Below the pieces are notes generated by a model that made no database searches, was not told the DNA's origin, and saw only the letters and a list, made by a program, of their open reading frames with translations. A DNA stretch of 60,216 nucleotides from Saprospiraceae bacterium. GTDB lineage: Bacteria > Bacteroidota > Bacteroidia > Chitinophagales > Saprospiraceae. This document shows positions 16,711 to 27,100 of this stretch, one piece after another. The DNA lies in the NCBI GenBank assembly GCA_016787345.1, contig JAEUUU010000071.1:1-60216 (forward strand), given 5' to 3'. Positions within the stretch are counted from its first letter, which is position 1; every line of letters begins with the position of its first letter. Both the position numbers and the translations under genes were made by a program.

Positions 16711-19700
16711 ATGAGTAATCCTCTACACTTTTACTACCCCTCGTTTGTCCGTTTTTTTTGCCTGGCTTTGGGGTTCAGTTTGTTGACGACTGTTGCGACG
16801 CAGGCTCAAAACAACTGCGATTGCACCAATTGCCCGCAGTTTATGCCCGACGGCTTTACCGGCACCTTTACCATCAACGTTCAAAATGCCAGCAATCCCA
16901 CCCTTGGGCAAAACGGTCAGGGTGTTTGCGGCGTTGTGCTAAATTTTGACCACGAGTATCTGGGCGACTTGTCCATCACGCTGACCTCTCCTTCCGGCCA
17001 GACCGTTACACTTGTCGGACCGATTGGTTTTTTTGGCCCGACCGACGGTACCACCTGGAATGTAACATTTCTCCCTTGCGGCGACTCTCCCAACCCGGAC
17101 CCCGGTTTTACGGCAAACTGGAACAACAATCAGGCTTGGGGGCTTTTTGGCAATTATTCCGGATCATACTACCCCAACAATGGGTGCCTGGAAAACTTCA
17201 CGGGCCCTGTCAACGGCACCTGGTCGCTTACAGTTACCGATGGTCAGGCGGTTGACGTGGGTAACTTTTACGACTATGAAATCATCTTTTGCGACCCTTC
17301 CGGAATCGATTGTTTTTCATGTGCAGCCAATGCCGGCAATCTCCTGCAGCCCGACGTAATTGCATGCGAAGGTTCTAACAACCTCAACCTCGATCTGCCG
17401 CCCTCCTACCCCGCGGGTGTCGACCCGCCGCCGTCGCCCGAATATTCCTATACTTATGTGATAGCCGGAACCGGCGGTATTATTCAGGCTTACGAACCCG
17501 TGCCTGACCTGACCGCTTATCCGCCCGGCCAATACACCATTTGCGGCATGTCCTACTTAACTGCCCAGGAAGGAGACATTCCGACACCCAACGGTTCGCT
17601 TACCATCCAGCAATTGACCACGCAGCTCAACTCTTCCGCTCCCCCGTTTTGTGGAAAAATCACGACCAACTGCGTCAACGTGACCATTAATCCTGCCCCG
17701 CAAGACCTGGAAGAGTTCGTGGAAGTTTGCGCACCGCAGTGTTATGTTTTTTACAACCAAACTTATTGCCAATCAGGCACTTTTGTACGCAACCTGACTA
17801 CCCCGCAGGGGTGCCCCTACACGGCCACGCTTTATCTTACGGTATACCAACCCTCGTTTAAAACGGTCAACGAGTTTGTTTGTGAAGACGCCTGCTCCCA
17901 AACACCCGGCTTTTCCTACGCCTGCTCGCCTGGCACCTATCAGGAGGTATTTACCAATGCAGCAGGCTGCGACAGTACGGTGACGCTGAACCTGTCGAAC
18001 GTGTTCGTGCAAGCCCTCATCGCCCAGCCGGTTCCGACGGTCGGCTGTACCGGCAACGTAACCCTGTCCGGCTTCGGCTCCACCTCCGGCGCGGGCACCA
18101 CCTACCTTTGGACGGCCAGCAACGGCGGCAATATCGTAGGGCCTACAACCAACATCAACGCCAGCATCAATGCCCCCGGCGACTATCAGCTGCGGGTGTG
18201 TCGTACAACCGCCGGTATCACTTGCTGCGACTCGATCGAAGTCGGCGTACAGGGCAACCAGAATCCGCCCGCCACGCCCGGCGCCATTACCGGCAACAAT
18301 GCCGTGTGTTCCGGGCAGTCCTATACTTTCTCGGTAGCCGCGGTGGCCGGCGCCAGCAGTTATACCTGGACTGTTCCGGCAGGAGTGACCATCACGGCCG
18401 GGCAAAACACCAGCAGCATTACCGTGCAGTGGAACAGTACTTCCGGCGGTGACGTATGCGTCACAGCCACCAATGCCTGCGGCACCAGCCAGCCCAGTTG
18501 CCTGACTGTCAGCGCTTCACAAATCCCGGTGGCCACTACCCCGCAAGGCAACACCACCGTTTGCGGTAACGCAACCCAGAATTATTCCATTCCGGCCATT
18601 GCCAATGCTACTACCTACAACTGGACGGTTACCGCACCGGCTGTAATCAGCAGTGGGCAGGGCACCAACCAGATCACGGTCAACTGGAACGGCGCGCCGG
18701 CTTCCAGTACGGTTTGTGTCAGTGCCGGCAACAATTGTGGCAACAGCGCGCCTGTTTGTCTGCCGGTTACCGTCGGCTCAACACCAGCCAGTCCGACCGT
18801 CAGCGGCAGCAATTCCGCCTGTGCAGGCGGCGTGGCTACTTATACGGTTGCCAATGTGCCGGGCGCAACTTCGTACAACTGGACAGTTACCAATGGTACG
18901 ATCACCAGCGGGCAGGGAACAAGCAGTATCCAGGTTAGTTGGAACGTCAATGCCGCTTCCGGCACCGTGTGCGCCAATGCCTCCAACGCATGCGGCGCCA
19001 GCACCGACAATTGTTTTAACCTCACTTTGAGCCCGGCGCCGGCGCAACCGGACATTACCGGCGACGCCACGCTCTGTGCCGGCTCCTCTGGCGATTATAC
19101 GATTGCACCCGTTGGCGGCGCTACCGGTTACGTCTGGACGGTACCCGCTGGAGCAAGTATCAGCAGCGGCCAGAATACAACAGCCATCAGCGTTGCCTGG
19201 CCTAACGGAAATCCCGGCGGCAACGTCTGCGTCTCGGCGGCAGGCGGTTGCGGTACTGGTCCGCAAGACTGCTTCCCGGTTGTGATCGACGTAGTGCCGG
19301 TTGCCAATGCCGGGCCCGATGCCGCGATTTGCGGTACGCAGATTAGCCTGACTGCAGTACCCAGTGTTGCGGGCAGTAACGGCCAGTGGGTGCTGGCTTC
19401 GGGGCCAGGAACCGCCACTTTCGACAACGCCAGCCAGCCTGCTACCAACGTAACGGTAAGCCAAATCGGGCTCTACATTTTCCAATGGACAGAAACCAAT
19501 GTCATTTGTGTGGATCAGGATTCGGTAAGCATTAATTTTAATGCCGCTCCTGCAGCCGGTTTGATCACGCACGACTGCGACAATACCAACCAGAACTTCA
19601 CGGTTTCCTTCCCGGTTTCCGGCGGCGCAGCCCCCTATACGATTCCGGGCGGAACGATCAGCGGCGGTATTTTTACTTCCGATCTGATTCCCAACAGCCA

Positions 19701-22700
19701 AACCTATTCTTTCCTGATTACCGATGCCAACGGCTGCGTATCCGCGGCAATCAGCGGCGCATACAATTGTAACTGCGCGACCAATGCCGGGGCCATGGAT
19801 CTGACAACGATCGACGTTTGCGAAGATCAAAATGCGACCGCCACACCTGTTTCCAACCCTCAATTCGACGGAAACGACATCGGGGCTTATGTATTACACA
19901 CCAACAGCGGACCTTCGCTCGGCGTCATTATTGCCCAAAACGCCACTGGTGTCTTTGGCTTCCAGGCCGGCATGAATTACGGCCAAACATACTACATCTC
20001 CCATATCGCTGGCAACAACCTCGGCGGTTCGCCCGATCCGACCGACCCTTGTTTCTCCATTGCCCAAGGCCAGCCGGTGATCTTCCATCAAAATCCGGTC
20101 GCACTGGCCGGAGCGGATGTCGATACCTGTTCGCTGGAACTGGTCCTGGCGGCCAATAGCGGCATTGGTACCGGCGTCTGGAGCGTTGTCAGCGCACCGC
20201 CGGGTGGCAACATTACATTGACCAATGCAGGTAGCCCAGGCAGCACCGCCGCTGCCGATCTGGCCGGAACCTACACGTTAGCCTGGACGCTCGACAATGC
20301 CGGCTGTACCGCCTCCGATCAGGTCAATTTACTTTTACAACCCAACAATGCCGGTCAAATGGCATCCCAAACGCTCAGCGCTTGCGAAGGGGCTACAATT
20401 TCGGCCCAATACCTCGGCGGACAGGCATACGGCGCGGGCGACACCAGCGCATTTATTCTCCACACCGGCAACGGAACCACGCTGGGAACCGTACTGGATC
20501 AAAACCATACCGGTATCTTCGGTTTTGTCAACGGCATGACGTACGGACAGACGTACTACGTTTCACACGTCGTCGGTCTCAATTCGAACGGATTACCCGA
20601 CCTGAGCGATCCCTGTCTTGCCGTTTCTCCGGGTCAACCCGTAGTGTTCAACCTCAATCCGATTCCCAATGCCGGCCCGGATGACGACAACTGCGGCAAT
20701 ACCCTGACGCTCAACGCCAGCAACGCGCTTCCGGGCACCTGGAGCATAGTAAGTACTCCGGCAGGCGGCAATTTGACTTTTAATGATGCGCAGGATCCTG
20801 CGACAAGCGTGAATGCAAGTGAGTTTGGCCAATATACTCTGCAATGGTCTGCTACCCAAAACGGCTGTCCCGGCTCCGACCTGGTCACGATCTCCTTTTT
20901 CGAAACGCCGGGCCTTGCCGATTTGACCCGTGATTGCGACAACGCCAATGAAAATTATACCGTTACGCTGACATTAAGCGGCGGTACGCAACCTTATGCC
21001 GTAAATGGAAATCCGGTAACCGGAAACACCTTTACCTCCCCTGCATTTGCCAACAACCAAAGCTACAACTTCGTGGTAACGGATGCCAACGGTTGCATCA
21101 TGCCCGACATAAACGGCTCGTTCAGTTGCGATTGCGCAACAAGTGCCGGCACTATGAACCTGCAAACACTGCAAGCTTGCGAAGACGGGACCGTAAGCGC
21201 CCAGGCCAACGCCGATGCCAGCCTCGATGGCAACGACGTGCTTGCCTTCGTACTTCATACCGGTTCGGGGCCCGCCCTTGGCACTATCCTGGCCAGCAAT
21301 ACAACAGGAGAATTCGGCTTTTTGCCGGGCATGAGTTATGGGACGGAATATTATATCTCCCGAGTGGCAGGCACCGCTCTTGCCGGTGTGCCAGACCCCT
21401 CGGATCCCTGCTTTTCCGTTGCGCCCGGCCAACCGGTGATCTTCCTGCAAAACCCGATACCTAATGCGGGAGTGGATAATGCTGTTTGCGCTCAAATGAT
21501 CAACCTGCAAGCCGTGAATAATAATTTTTCCGGTTTGTGGACGCAGGTGTCAGGCCCCGGCACTGCTACGTTCAGCAGCGCCAGCCAAGCCGGAAGCGGC
21601 GTCACGGTCAGCGCACCTGGCTTGTACACATTCCGTTGGACGGAAACCAACAGCATTTGTTCAGGTTCGGACGTGGTTGAAATCACATTTAACGACCTGC
21701 CGGTTGTTGGTGTTATCGACGAGAATTGCAACGGGACGAACACCGCGTACACAATTGTATTTACAGTTACCGGCGGCAGCCCGGCTTATACGCTGAACGG
21801 AGTGGGCGGTTCGTTCTCCGGTTCGGTATTTACTTCACAGCCCTTGCCGAACGGCGCTCCGTACACGTTCACCGTAACGGATCAAAACGGTTGCACCTCT
21901 CTGCAGGTTTCCGACGCGCACAACTGTGATTGCGCAACCGATGCCGGTACCATGCAACTTGCGCCCCTGGCATTCTGCGCCGATCAGCCGGCGGTAGCAA
22001 GCTGGAACAACGACGCCCAGACAGATGCCGATGACCTGGTGCGATTTATTCTGCACGACCAGCCCGACAACAGCCTGGGGACCGTATTCGCCACCAGTTC
22101 GCAGCCCTCTTTCAACTTCCAGGCAGGATTACAGTTCGGCGTCACTTATTACATCTCCGCCATCGCGGGCAGCACCATGATCGGTGGAAACATCAACCTG
22201 AACGATCCCTGTCTGTCGATCGCCTTTGGCACGCCGGTTCAATGGAAGCCTATACCGACTGCCACTTTATCGGGCGATGCCACCATTTGCGCCGGCAGCA
22301 GCACCAACCTGACGTTCAGCGGTACCGGACAATTCCCGCTTACGCTGACCTACTCTGATAGCCAGAGCGGCCAGAACAGCATTACACTCAACAATTCGCA
22401 GCCGTTTGTCCTCCCGGTTCAGCCCACCGCCAGCACTACCTACACGCTTGTGTCGGTAAGCGACGGCACACAGCCAACCTGCGCCGCTACCCTCAATATT
22501 CCGGTACAGGTTATTGTAAATCAGCCGATTGAAGCAGGAAGCGCTGCATCGCCGTTTGAAATTTGCGCCGGACAAAGCAATATCGTTCAACTCGCCAGCC
22601 TGTTGGTTGGCGCCGACCCGGGCGGCTCATGGACCGAAACCTCGGCGATACCCTCTCAAGGGGGAAGTTTTAATGCTGTATCCGGAGCATTCCAGACGCA

Positions 22701-23817
22701 AAACCAGGCGCCCGGCACGTATTCGTTCCGCTACCTGATCGACGCGCCCGCGCCCTGCGCCGACGATGAAACAATCGTCAGCGTGATTATTCACCCCCAG
22801 ACGATTGCCGATGCGGGCCCCGACATTACTCTGGATTGTATTGAAACCTCGACGGTTCTGGGCGGCCCTGCCACCAGCACCGGTTCGGGAGTGAACTACC
22901 TCTGGCAACTGAACGGTACTACGGTAGGAAACGCCACTGGGCCGAATCTGTCGGTGGAAGCCGGCGGCAATTACACCCTCGTCGTCAACAACAGCGCGGG
23001 TTGTTCGGACACCGACAATGTCGTTGTCGTAGTTGATAATGAGGCGCCGCAGGCCGGTCTGATTACAGTAAAAGACGTGCGTTGCTTTGGCGAAACAAAC
23101 GGAGCGATTCTGATCGACTCGGTTGCAGGCGGGCAGCCGCCGGTATTGTTCTCGTTGAACAACAGTCCATTTACCGCCAACAATCTTTTTGCCGGATTGC
23201 CGGAAGGCGGGTACGTTGTCACGCTGCAAGGCGCCAACGGTTGCAGTTGGACGAGCGATTCACTTTTTATCGAAGAACCACCGCTGCTGGAAGCGTTGTT
23301 GGGTAATGATATTCGGGCCAAACTGGGCGACTCTGTGTTCCTCGAACTGACTACACTACCCATAAATACCCCATTGAGCGACATCGTTTGGAGTCCTCTG
23401 CTCGATTCCGCGCACGCGGGTACCAATGAGCAACGCTTCTTTCCGCTGCGCTCGTGGCAAATCAGCGTTATGGTCACAGATTCAAATGGTTGTACCGCCA
23501 CCGATCGCATCAACGTGCTGCTCGACAAACGCCGGAATGTATTTATTCCAAATATTCTTGCACCTGCCAGCAGCGAAAACGGCTTTATCACGATCTATGG
23601 GGGGCAAGATGTCGTGGAGATCGAGTCTTTCAGAATCTTCGACCGTTGGGGAGAAGCCATTTTTGAAGCCTACGATTTCCAGCCTGAAGAAGTGGAGTGG
23701 GCAGGCAAACAACGCGGCGAAGAAGTTTTGCCCGGAGTTTATGTCTACTACGCCGTCATCCGGTTTATCGATGGAGAATCAGAAGTGTTCACCGGGGACA
23801 TCACTGTATATCGCTGA
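16711..23817 (+). CDS. Giant T9SS-exported surface protein 1 (P-domain, PKD-like repeats, SprB repeat, CHU_C anchor)
   Basis: This 2368-residue protein begins with a signal peptide (about 1-32). Residues 40-205 form a proprotein-convertase P-domain, with SITLTSPSGQTVTLVGP and NGTWSLTVTDGQAVDVGNF. Cysteine-rich modules with the pattern GCDSTVTL follow (about 320-430). Four PKD-like repeats (about 518-860) each show VPGATSYNWTV and CV.A.NACG. Residues 860-1850 alternate a VANAGPD.AICG...QW Ig-like unit with a repeated module marked by DCDN....YTV, CDCAT.AGTM, VLHT and YGQTYYIS. One SprB repeat (about 2116-2190, VRCFGETNGAILIDSV) precedes the CHU_C domain (about 2275-2368, FRIFDRWGEAIFE, PGVYVYYAVI). 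The architecture is that of SprB-type adhesins used for gliding or attachment. The ligand is unknown. Confidence 0.93.
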   Translation: MSNPLHFYYPSFVRFFCLALGFSLLTTVATQAQNNCDCTNCPQFMPDGFTGTFTINVQNASNPTLGQNGQGVCGVVLNFDHEYLGDLSITLTSPSGQTVTLVGPIGFFGPTDGTTWNVTFLPCGDSPNPDPGFTANWNNNQAWGLFGNYSGSYYPNNGCLENFTGPVNGTWSLTVTDGQAVDVGNFYDYEIIFCDPSGIDCFSCAANAGNLLQPDVIACEGSNNLNLDLPPSYPAGVDPPPSPEYSYTYVIAGTGGIIQAYEPVPDLTAYPPGQYTICGMSYLTAQEGDIPTPNGSLTIQQLTTQLNSSAPPFCGKITTNCVNVTINPAPQDLEEFVEVCAPQCYVFYNQTYCQSGTFVRNLTTPQGCPYTATLYLTVYQPSFKTVNEFVCEDACSQTPGFSYACSPGTYQEVFTNAAGCDSTVTLNLSNVFVQALIAQPVPTVGCTGNVTLSGFGSTSGAGTTYLWTASNGGNIVGPTTNINASINAPGDYQLRVCRTTAGITCCDSIEVGVQGNQNPPATPGAITGNNAVCSGQSYTFSVAAVAGASSYTWTVPAGVTITAGQNTSSITVQWNSTSGGDVCVTATNACGTSQPSCLTVSASQIPVATTPQGNTTVCGNATQNYSIPAIANATTYNWTVTAPAVISSGQGTNQITVNWNGAPASSTVCVSAGNNCGNSAPVCLPVTVGSTPASPTVSGSNSACAGGVATYTVANVPGATSYNWTVTNGTITSGQGTSSIQVSWNVNAASGTVCANASNACGASTDNCFNLTLSPAPAQPDITGDATLCAGSSGDYTIAPVGGATGYVWTVPAGASISSGQNTTAISVAWPNGNPGGNVCVSAAGGCGTGPQDCFPVVIDVVPVANAGPDAAICGTQISLTAVPSVAGSNGQWVLASGPGTATFDNASQPATNVTVSQIGLYIFQWTETNVICVDQDSVSINFNAAPAAGLITHDCDNTNQNFTVSFPVSGGAAPYTIPGGTISGGIFTSDLIPNSQTYSFLITDANGCVSAAISGAYNCNCATNAGAMDLTTIDVCEDQNATATPVSNPQFDGNDIGAYVLHTNSGPSLGVIIAQNATGVFGFQAGMNYGQTYYISHIAGNNLGGSPDPTDPCFSIAQGQPVIFHQNPVALAGADVDTCSLELVLAANSGIGTGVWSVVSAPPGGNITLTNAGSPGSTAAADLAGTYTLAWTLDNAGCTASDQVNLLLQPNNAGQMASQTLSACEGATISAQYLGGQAYGAGDTSAFILHTGNGTTLGTVLDQNHTGIFGFVNGMTYGQTYYVSHVVGLNSNGLPDLSDPCLAVSPGQPVVFNLNPIPNAGPDDDNCGNTLTLNASNALPGTWSIVSTPAGGNLTFNDAQDPATSVNASEFGQYTLQWSATQNGCPGSDLVTISFFETPGLADLTRDCDNANENYTVTLTLSGGTQPYAVNGNPVTGNTFTSPAFANNQSYNFVVTDANGCIMPDINGSFSCDCATSAGTMNLQTLQACEDGTVSAQANADASLDGNDVLAFVLHTGSGPALGTILASNTTGEFGFLPGMSYGTEYYISRVAGTALAGVPDPSDPCFSVAPGQPVIFLQNPIPNAGVDNAVCAQMINLQAVNNNFSGLWTQVSGPGTATFSSASQAGSGVTVSAPGLYTFRWTETNSICSGSDVVEITFNDLPVVGVIDENCNGTNTAYTIVFTVTGGSPAYTLNGVGGSFSGSVFTSQPLPNGAPYTFTVTDQNGCTSLQVSDAHNCDCATDAGTMQLAPLAFCADQPAVASWNNDAQTDADDLVRFILHDQPDNSLGTVFATSSQPSFNFQAGLQFGVTYYISAIAGSTMIGGNINLNDPCLSIAFGTPVQWKPIPTATLSGDATICAGSSTNLTFSGTGQFPLTLTYSDSQSGQNSITLNNSQPFVLPVQPTASTTYTLVSVSDGTQPTCAATLNIPVQVIVNQPIEAGSAASPFEICAGQSNIVQLASLLVGADPGGSWTETSAIPSQGGSFNAVSGAFQTQNQAPGTYSFRYLIDAPAPCADDETIVSVIIHPQTIADAGPDITLDCIETSTVLGGPATSTGSGVNYLWQLNGTTVGNATGPNLSVEAGGNYTLVVNNSAGCSDTDNVVVVVDNEAPQAGLITVKDVRCFGETNGAILIDSVAGGQPPVLFSLNNSPFTANNLFAGLPEGGYVVTLQGANGCSWTSDSLFIEEPPLLEALLGNDIRAKLGDSVFLELTTLPINTPLSDIVWSPLLDSAHAGTNEQRFFPLRSWQISVMVTDSNGCTATDRINVLLDKRRNVFIPNILAPASSENGFITIYGGQDVVEIESFRIFDRWGEAIFEAYDFQPEEVEWAGKQRGEEVLPGVYVYYAVIRFIDGESEVFTGDITVYR

Positions 23818-23901
23818 TTTTGAACAACTTATTATAAATTCAAAAACAGACTTATAATCACCCAGACATTAGAATATTGTAAGATATTTTAATAATCCAA
23901 T

Positions 23902-24001
23902 GGAGCCAGGTCGTTAAAATGGCGGCGCGAAAGAATTTCAAAATAAAATTCTTCCTTCTTTTGCACCGGCTTGGAGGTGGAAAACTCCGCGACCTGACTC
24001 C
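23902..24001. other. Nested inverted repeats in the gap between giant genes 1 and 2
   Basis: Outer arms GGAGCCAGGTCG (23902-23913) and CGACCTGACTCC (23990-24001) pair with one mismatch. Inside them AAGAATTT (23931-23938) and AAATTCTT (23946-23953) form a second perfect stem with a 7-base loop. The 323-base gap (23818-24140) contains no credible gene. The structure may terminate or stabilise the upstream mRNA, but it lacks a classic GC stem plus T tract. Confidence 0.5.
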
Positions 24002-24140
24002 AAACACGCCTTTTCCCTAGACATATCTTTCCTGTCCCGAATCAATTTAGTATTTAATCCTACCCGACATCCGCCCTGGTCGAACAGCTTGTGCGCGGTC
24101 GTCGGCACTCAGCTATTTTTGATTACTTAAACTACAATTC

Positions 24141-27100
24141 ATGGTGAAAAGACTACTTCTTGTTTCCATGTTACTGGCCCAGGCAGGCTTGTTGCTGGCA
24201 CAATTACCCGACCCTTGCCCCTCCAACAACACTCCGCCCGCCGACAACTGTATTGATGCGTGCATTTATTGTAACTTCAACGGCATTTCCAGTTCTACGA
24301 CTGGCTATACCGGCGCTTTTGTCCCCGGTTTTTGCGGCACCATCGAAAACGAGCAATGGCTCGGTTTTATCGCAGGTGCGGGTTCAGCTACTTTTACGGC
24401 TACTCCGACCAACTGTCAAAACGGCGACGGTGTGCAAATTGCCCTTTTTGACGCCTGCGATTCGGATCCGATCGAATGTAACGGCGGCACGAACGGCGGC
24501 GGGAGCAACCCGGTTTCCATTTTCGCCAACCTCAACATAGGTTCCAACTACTTTTTGTTGATCGACGGGTACGCCGGCGACCAATGCAGTTTTACCATCA
24601 CGGTAGATCCGCCGGAAGCAGTATCGGCTCCGCCCGTGGGGCCGGTAAGCCCTTTGCAGGGACCTTTGCAGGTGTGCCCGGGCGCCACCGTAACCTTTTC
24701 CGTGCCTGAAGTATCGGGCGCGGGGGGGTATAACTGGACAGGCCCGAACGGTACACTGATCAACGGCCAGCCTGTTCCGGAAACCGTCACCGCGGTAGAC
24801 GGCGGCAACTCCGTACAGGTGACGTTCGGTGCGAACGGCGGCCAAATCTGCGTTCAGGCGGTCAACTCCTGTTTTAATGGCGCTACCGTATGCCGCAACG
24901 TTACCGTAGCACCGATTCCCCCCACACAACTCCCCCCGGTTGTTGTGTGTAATGAAGACCTCCCCTACGAGCTTCCCTGGGGCACCCAGGTGACCAGTTC
25001 GGGTAATTACCAGAATTTGTACGAGTCCTATCAGGGTTGCGACAGCCTTGTACGGATCAACGTCACCGTTAAACCGCCGATTATCAAAAACCTTCCGCCC
25101 ATGGTGGTATGCGCAGGCGAATGCGTCAACATTTGCAGCGAACAATACTGCGACGGCGGCAACTATACGCATATCTGCGATTCATATCAGGGGTGCGACA
25201 GTGTAGTATTATTCACGGTCACGGTACTTGATCCCGTTGCCGAAATTCTGGCTAATGGTTCGATCACTTGTTCAACCCCCTCTCTTTTGCTTAATTCGGC
25301 GCCTTCGCAACCCGGAACGACAAAAATCTGGAAAATAATGCCCTCCGGAATTGTCGTCGGAACCGGCAATACGCTCTCCGTCGGACAAGCAGGCACCTAT
25401 GTGCTGGTTGCCAGCATGTCGCAAGGCGGCGTTCAATGTGTCAAATCAGATACCATCGTCATCGATGCCAATAATACCCCCCCTACGCTTACCGTAAACG
25501 GGGGCGTGATCGGCTGCGGCGCCTCAACAACTACGCTTACGGCAAACACAAATGCCGGCAGCCCGACCTTCATGTGGAGCAATATGGCCAATACGCCGAG
25601 TATTACGGTTGGGACGCCAGGGCCGTACAGCGTCACCGTGACCAATACCTCCAATGGATGTACTGCCGTAGCCAACACCAACGTAACAGGCAATACCACA
25701 CCGCCTACCGCGAGCGCTTCCGGCGGCACGCTTACCTGCGCGACAACGAGTTTGCCGCTAAACGTTACGACCAATGCGACAAGCGCCTTGTACAGTTGGT
25801 CGGGACCGAATAGTTTCAGCTCTAACATAGCCAATCCTTCGGTCAACACCGCCGGGACTTACACCGTGACGGTGACAAATCAGAGCAACAACTGCACGTC
25901 GACGGCATCGGCAGTCGTCAATCTTAACAATACTGTTCCCGGGGCAAATGCAATCGGCGGCACCATCGGGTGCAATAACCCGGTTGTTACGCTGAATGGC
26001 AGTTCGCCTACGTCTAACTCCAATTTTAGCTGGACCGGCCCCAACAGTTTCACCTCGTCTATTGCCAACCCAACCACCAGCAATGCCGGTACTTACACAC
26101 TCACTGTGCAAGGCCCCAACGGCTGTACTTCCACGGCAACCACGATCGTCGATGGCGACGTGATTCCGCCTAATGCAGTGGCAAGTGTGAATGATATACT
26201 GACCTGTAATGTCACCTCGGTACCGCTCAGCGGTTCTTCATCGACACCGGGTGTAACCTATTCCTGGTCGGGCCCCAATAGTTTCAGTTCGAACCAACAG
26301 AATCCTTCCGTTGGCGCAGTTGGTAACTATGTGCTGACGGTTACCGGTACCAATGCCTGTACTTCGACCAGTACGGCCGTCGTAAACGGCGATTTTGCAG
26401 CGCCCAACGCCTCTGCAACGGGTGGCGTAATTACTTGTTTATCAACATCTACTACGATTTCCGGCAACTCCACAACCCCTGGCGCCACCTACGATTGGTC
26501 GGGGCCGGGCAACTTTATGTCGAATGCTCAAAACCCGACGGTTAACAACGTCGGCACCTATACCTTGACCGTTATCGGGACAAATGGCTGCACCTCGACT
26601 GCAACAGCCGACGTCAGTCCGGATGCCAACGTACCCAATGCCACGGCCGATGGGGGCACACTGAATTGTGTCGTCAATTCCGTAACCTTGAATGGCAATT
26701 CGACAACGCCCGGTACAAGCCTGAGCTGGACCGGACCCAACAGCTTTACGTCGACTTTGCCCAACCCGACGGTCGCCGATCCGGGTATTTACACCCTCAC
26801 AGTATTGAACCCCAATAATGGCTGTACCGCACAGGCTACCGCCAATGTAGACCTGGACGACCTGCCGCCCGGCGCGACTGCAACCGGCGGTACGGTCACT
26901 TGCGCTACACCTTCCATTGCACTCGCCGGCGCCAGTTCGGGCGCCACTCCGACGTGGAACTGGGCGGGGCCCAACAGTTTCAGTTCCAACCTGCAGAATC
27001 CGCCTGTGACCGATGCTGGTAATTACCAACTGACGGTGACCGGGGCCAACGGCTGTACGTCGACTGCTACCGCGACGGTTATTGCCGATCAAACGGCGCC

